Assembly: GCF_003050835.1 (NCBI RefSeq)
Contig: NZ_QAOJ01000019.1
Location: 20,902-84,901, forward strand
DNA length: 64,000 nt
DNA from: Pseudomonas sp. GV071
GTDB taxonomy: Bacteria > Pseudomonadota > Gammaproteobacteria > Pseudomonadales > Pseudomonadaceae
Reading direction: 5' to 3'
The notes beneath the pieces are model-generated. The model made no database searches. It was not told the DNA's origin and was given only the letters and a program-made list of their open reading frames with translations. The position numbers and the translations under genes were made by a program. Below are positions 61,633 to 64,000 of the stretch, piece after piece. Positions within the stretch are counted from its first letter, which is position 1. Every line of letters starts with the position of its first letter.

Positions 61633-61812
61633 ATGAACTGTCAACACGCGTCTGAACACGAGTACAACAAACACCCGCTAAACGCCGAGCAGCAACCCAT
61701 GGAAATCCCGGATTACCTGCGTCTGGCGAGCTTTATCCAGTACCTGAAAAACGACACCGCCGATGGGCAGCCCATGGGCGGTGCGAGTTATGGCGAGCAG
61801 CAACTGGCCTGA
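61633..61812 (+). CDS. small hypothetical protein
   Basis: 59 residues from ATG 61633, six bases after GGAG. The earlier ATG at 61621 has no such site. The N-terminal part is polar and His/Gln-rich, followed by a helix (EIPDYLRLASFIQYLKND) and a Gly-rich end. Composition is chromosomal. Function unknown, and the call rests on the ribosome site and coding bias only. Confidence 0.5.
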   Translation: MNCQHASEHEYNKHPLNAEQQPMEIPDYLRLASFIQYLKNDTADGQPMGGASYGEQQLA

Positions 61813-61830
61813 GGGCCAGTCAGCGCCCCG

Positions 61831-62973
61831 TCAATTGGGCTGCGCCGGTTCTTTGCGCTTCAGCGGATAAACCAGCTGCTTCAACATGCCGTTGGGCAAG
61901 TCCTTGCCGAACACGCCATAGCGCTTGGGCCACTCGTTCGGCGGCAGCTTGAAGGTGCCGAACAGCATGTCCACCAGCGGCGTGTGGATGGCGTAGTTTT
62001 TGTAGATGTAATCGATGTGCCGCGCGTGGTGCCAGTGGTGGTAACGCGGCAACACCAGAATGTAATTCAGCCAGCCACCGTCGATCTTGACGTTGGCGTG
62101 GGCCAGCACCGCCTGGATGCCGATCAGAATCACGTAGGCATTCATCGCTTCGGTGGAGAAGCCCAGCAGCATCAACGGCACCAACACCCCGGTACGGGTC
62201 AGCAGCACCTCGGCGAAATGCACCCGCGAACCGGCCAGCCAGTCCATGGAAGTGCTGGAGTGATGCACCGCGTGGAATTTCCACATCCACGGCACCACGT
62301 GGTACAGGCGGTGCAGCCAGTATTGGCCGAGGTCAGCGACAAACACCGCCATCACAAACTGCACCGGAATCGGCAGGCTGCGCACGAAGCCCTGCACGGT
62401 GTCCGACACTGCCCAGCCGGCGAGGAAACTCGACGAGGCAGTGACAAAAATCAGGATGAATTGCACAGCCATATGGCTGACGAAGAAGTAGCACAGGTCG
62501 GTGCGCCAATGCGGGCGCAGAATCTTCAGCTCGGGGTCTTTGGCGTAGAGTTTTTCCAGCGGAATAAACACGATGGCCGACACCAGCAAGGCCAGAATGA
62601 ACCAGTCCAGCCCCAGCGAATACGGCGAGTGGCCGATGCTGTCGAACTGGATATTGGTGCCACCGAGAAACAGCGCCAGGCCCGAACTGACCATCCCGGT
62701 AATGCCCAGGCGTTTGCGGTTGTTCAGCAGGATATTGAGGGTGCCCAAACCGAAGGAGGCGGCCAGGCCGATCAGCAGCGCCGTGCGGGCGAACTGCTCG
62801 CTGTACACCTTGCGAAATTCGGCAAAGGTCAGCCATTCAGGGAAGATAAAACACAACACCGCGAGCAAACTGAGCAGCCCGGTGGCGGCCGAGATATAGC
62901 CGCTGATACGGCCTTCGCCAATGCGAAAGGCCTCGGAGCCGTGGCGGTCGAAATAGGCTTTGATTCGTTGCAT
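61831..62973 (-). CDS. sterol desaturase / fatty-acid hydroxylase-like membrane protein
   Basis: 380 residues with about eight membrane helices. The di-iron histidine boxes of the family are present: HRLYH, then KFHAVHHSS about ten residues on, and HHWHHARH further on. These enzymes hydroxylate or desaturate lipid chains or cleave ether lipids at the membrane. An N-terminal extension of four helices (about 20-150) precedes the family domain. It is isolated, so the substrate is unknown. Confidence 0.87.
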   Translation of the reverse strand: MQRIKAYFDRHGSEAFRIGEGRISGYISAATGLLSLLAVLCFIFPEWLTFAEFRKVYSEQFARTALLIGLAASFGLGTLNILLNNRKRLGITGMVSSGLALFLGGTNIQFDSIGHSPYSLGLDWFILALLVSAIVFIPLEKLYAKDPELKILRPHWRTDLCYFFVSHMAVQFILIFVTASSSFLAGWAVSDTVQGFVRSLPIPVQFVMAVFVADLGQYWLHRLYHVVPWMWKFHAVHHSSTSMDWLAGSRVHFAEVLLTRTGVLVPLMLLGFSTEAMNAYVILIGIQAVLAHANVKIDGGWLNYILVLPRYHHWHHARHIDYIYKNYAIHTPLVDMLFGTFKLPPNEWPKRYGVFGKDLPNGMLKQLVYPLKRKEPAQPN

Positions 62974-63162
62974 GCGCGGGTCTCCTTGTGCGCGGTTTGA
63001 GTATCAGATGCCTGGGCAGTCTGATTAATCACATCCATGGGTGAGCGACGTTTGTGTGTCGGGCGCGCCGAGCCGCGTTCGTCTTCACCGGCCACATGGT
63101 ACGAAAATCGGCGTATTAAAAAGGGGACTTATGTCCCCTTCTGCACGCGTGGCTATTGGCCG

Positions 63163-63411
63163 TCAGGCCGCTGCGCCTTGGCAGGCTCTGGTCAGTGCTT
63201 TGGCCATTTCGCTGAGGGTTTGCAGGATGGCGCGCTCGTGGTCTTTGTTCATGAGTGAGTCGGCGGCGGCCAGGGTTTCGACGTACATCATCAGGTCGGC
63301 AGCTCGGGCGAGCGCGTTGTCGATGGGGACGCCGGCGTTGACCAGGAACAGGGGTACGCCGTCGGTGTCGTCGAAGGGTTGGGACGTGGTTAGGTTGGAG
63401 TTGTCGTTCAT
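63163..63411 (-). CDS. DUF3077-like small Pseudomonas protein, copy 2
   Basis: 82 residues from ATG 63411, with GGAAGG upstream. The core LFLVNAGVPIDNALARAADL, then MMYVETLAAADSL, and ILQTLSEMAKALT match the gene at 34149-34409 along their length. A longer frame to 63546 runs through the leader RNA and is rejected. It lies about 60 bases downstream of a copy of the same folded leader element. Function unknown. Confidence 0.8.
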   Translation of the reverse strand: MNDNSNLTTSQPFDDTDGVPLFLVNAGVPIDNALARAADLMMYVETLAAADSLMNKDHERAILQTLSEMAKALTRACQGAAA

Positions 63412-63469
63412 GATGATTACCTTCCGAAAGTTTAGAGGGCAGCCACGACTCGTCGCCAAACGATAGGGT

Positions 63470-63544
63470 GGCAGCTGTACGCAGGTTGGCGAACCGGTTC
63501 GGAAGAACACCGGCATACCCGAAGGTATCCCGCGCACAGCCGCC
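63470..63544 (-). ncRNA. structured leader RNA element, copy 2
   Basis: This is a 75-nt element equal in length to the one at 34469-34543. In the minus-strand RNA, 13-base ends pair with two G-U positions (GCGTACAGCTGCC with GGCGGCTGTGCGC). The inner stem is AUACC-UUCG-GGUAU (63515-63528). Compared with copy 1, one C-G pair has become U-A and the outer A-U has become G-U, both keeping the fold. Confidence 0.7.
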
Positions 63545-63562
63545 ATAGCTGTGCTGCGGGCA

Positions 63563-63659
63563 CAAAAAAAGCGCCTGCTTCACAGAGATAGGCGCTTATG
63601 CGCATCCGAACTTGGGTCGCCAAACCCAATCGCTAATGTGTAGCGACGGCGGGACTATA
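63563..63659 (-). ncRNA. candidate small RNA or attenuated leader upstream of copy 2
   Basis: On the minus strand there is a -35 TTGCCA (63678-63683), an 18-bp spacer and a -10 TATAGT (63654-63659). Two hairpins follow (TCGCTA/TAGCGA and TTGGGT/ACCCAA), then an intrinsic terminator: AAGCGCCT paired with AGGCGCTT and a run of seven T ending at 63564. This would give an RNA of about 80-85 nt, or a leader that must be read through to reach the DUF3077-like gene. Confidence 0.55.
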
Positions 63660-63669
63660 GGACGGGCTT

Positions 63670-63929
63670 GGTCGTTATGGCAACGGCTTTTTAGGGCAAA
63701 AAACGTCTGCGGGAAATGTCGCGCGTAGGGTGTGCTATGCGCACCGGCTGTTGGCTTTTGCTTTTGTGGAGTTCTTCTTTATCGCGTGCGCTGGGCGTTT
63801 TGTTTCGCGCCTTACGCGCGAGTTTCTTTTTTCAGTCGTCGGTGAGCCGAACCATAAAAAAAAATCCAAAAAATCTTGCCCCAACCTCGGCCCTACGCTG
63901 CGCTTCGGGTCCCCTTGTAAGCTAAATTC
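63670..63929. other. intergenic stretch without a supported gene
   Basis: ORFs on both strands here are short, T-rich or repeat-like. None has a ribosome site or recognisable protein. There is a small CGCGC/GCGCG palindrome near 63815. Confidence 0.4.
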
Positions 63930-63995
63930 AACCTGCTTCAGACCGTGGTTCCCTTTGGTTACGAGACCGTGAGGGAGCATGGGTCGAAGCAGGTT
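63930..63995. repeat. long irregular inverted repeat at the window edge
   Basis: AACCTGCTTC (63930-63939) and GAAGCAGGTT (63986-63995) are perfect inverted arms, extended inward by GACC/GGTC after one bulged base. An inner TCCCT/AGGGA stem supports one long hairpin of about 66 nt. It may be a dispersed chromosomal repeat or a structured RNA; it is cut off from its context by the window end. Confidence 0.5.
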
Positions 63996-64000
63996 TCTCT

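Noticed and set aside
63716..63980. Short ORFs at the right edge
   Set aside because: No ribosome site, odd composition, mutually overlapping frames and repeat-like DNA.
1..64000. CRISPR arrays, tRNA and rRNA genes
   Set aside because: No regularly spaced repeats, cloverleaf sequences or rRNA signatures were seen on reading both strands; no tRNA scan could be run.

Overview
The window reads as part of a Pseudomonas chromosome, most likely the fluorescens group. Most of it is GC-rich. It carries Pseudomonas-type REP repeats, small families I know mainly from Pseudomonas (DUF3077-like, DUF5064-like, DUF2986-like), and typical soil and plant-associated metabolism. I see no rRNA, tRNA or CRISPR. 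All family calls come from reading the sequence and from memory; no database was searched.

Positions 1-11.6 kb are an accessory island. It starts with a cut ArsR gene, a truncated LysR and a small lipoprotein. Then comes a minus-strand metal/thiol operon: CDF efflux pump, His-rich small protein, DsbB-like, DsbA-like. Next is a divergent coiled-coil KfrA/TnpT-like gene and a TnpS-like tyrosine recombinase with a short inverted-repeat core site between them, like the resolution module of Tn4651-type transposons. From about 5.8 to 11.59 kb the DNA is visibly AT-richer. It carries a TniA-TniB-TniQ (Tn5053/Tn7-like) transposition operon, an orphan ORF, and a frameshifted tyrosine recombinase that has lost key catalytic residues.

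Positions 11.6-38 kb are ordinary chromosome: a TerC membrane protein with a possible RBS-masking leader; a CHASE4-PAS-GGDEF-EAL protein; an H-NOX nitric oxide sensor overlapping a PAS-GGDEF-EAL gene; a zinc phospholipase C-like protein; a GntR-controlled polar amino-acid ABC importer; a LysR/MFS pair; and a molybdenum hydroxylase set (2Fe-2S subunit, molybdopterin subunit, tri-heme cytochrome c, XdhC, MobA-like). A MORN lipoprotein, a DUF3077-like gene with a structured leader, and some small genes follow.

Positions 38-60.5 kb look like a large aromatic-catabolism region. One minus-strand operon encodes MFS, cupin, FAH hydrolase, NAD epimerase, cyclase and a Cache protein. A second encodes DUF1302, DUF1329, YCF48-like and an RND/MMPL transporter. 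Then come two FAD monooxygenases, a Rieske ferredoxin, an extradiol dioxygenase, an alpha/beta hydrolase, a SnoaL-like protein, an amidohydrolase, an HbpS-like protein and two related LysR regulators. The main discovery is a repeated tandem operator: two ATC-N9-GAT boxes set exactly 22 bp apart, in front of at least five of these promoters, with a weaker sixth. This is the NodD/nod-box pattern. The gene content recalls the FdeR-controlled flavonoid (naringenin) degradation cluster of Herbaspirillum, so I propose a flavonoid-type regulon.

Positions 60.5-64 kb hold an SGNH esterase, small genes, a sterol desaturase-like enzyme, and a second DUF3077-like gene. Its leader shares a folded RNA element with the first copy, including a compensatory base-pair change.
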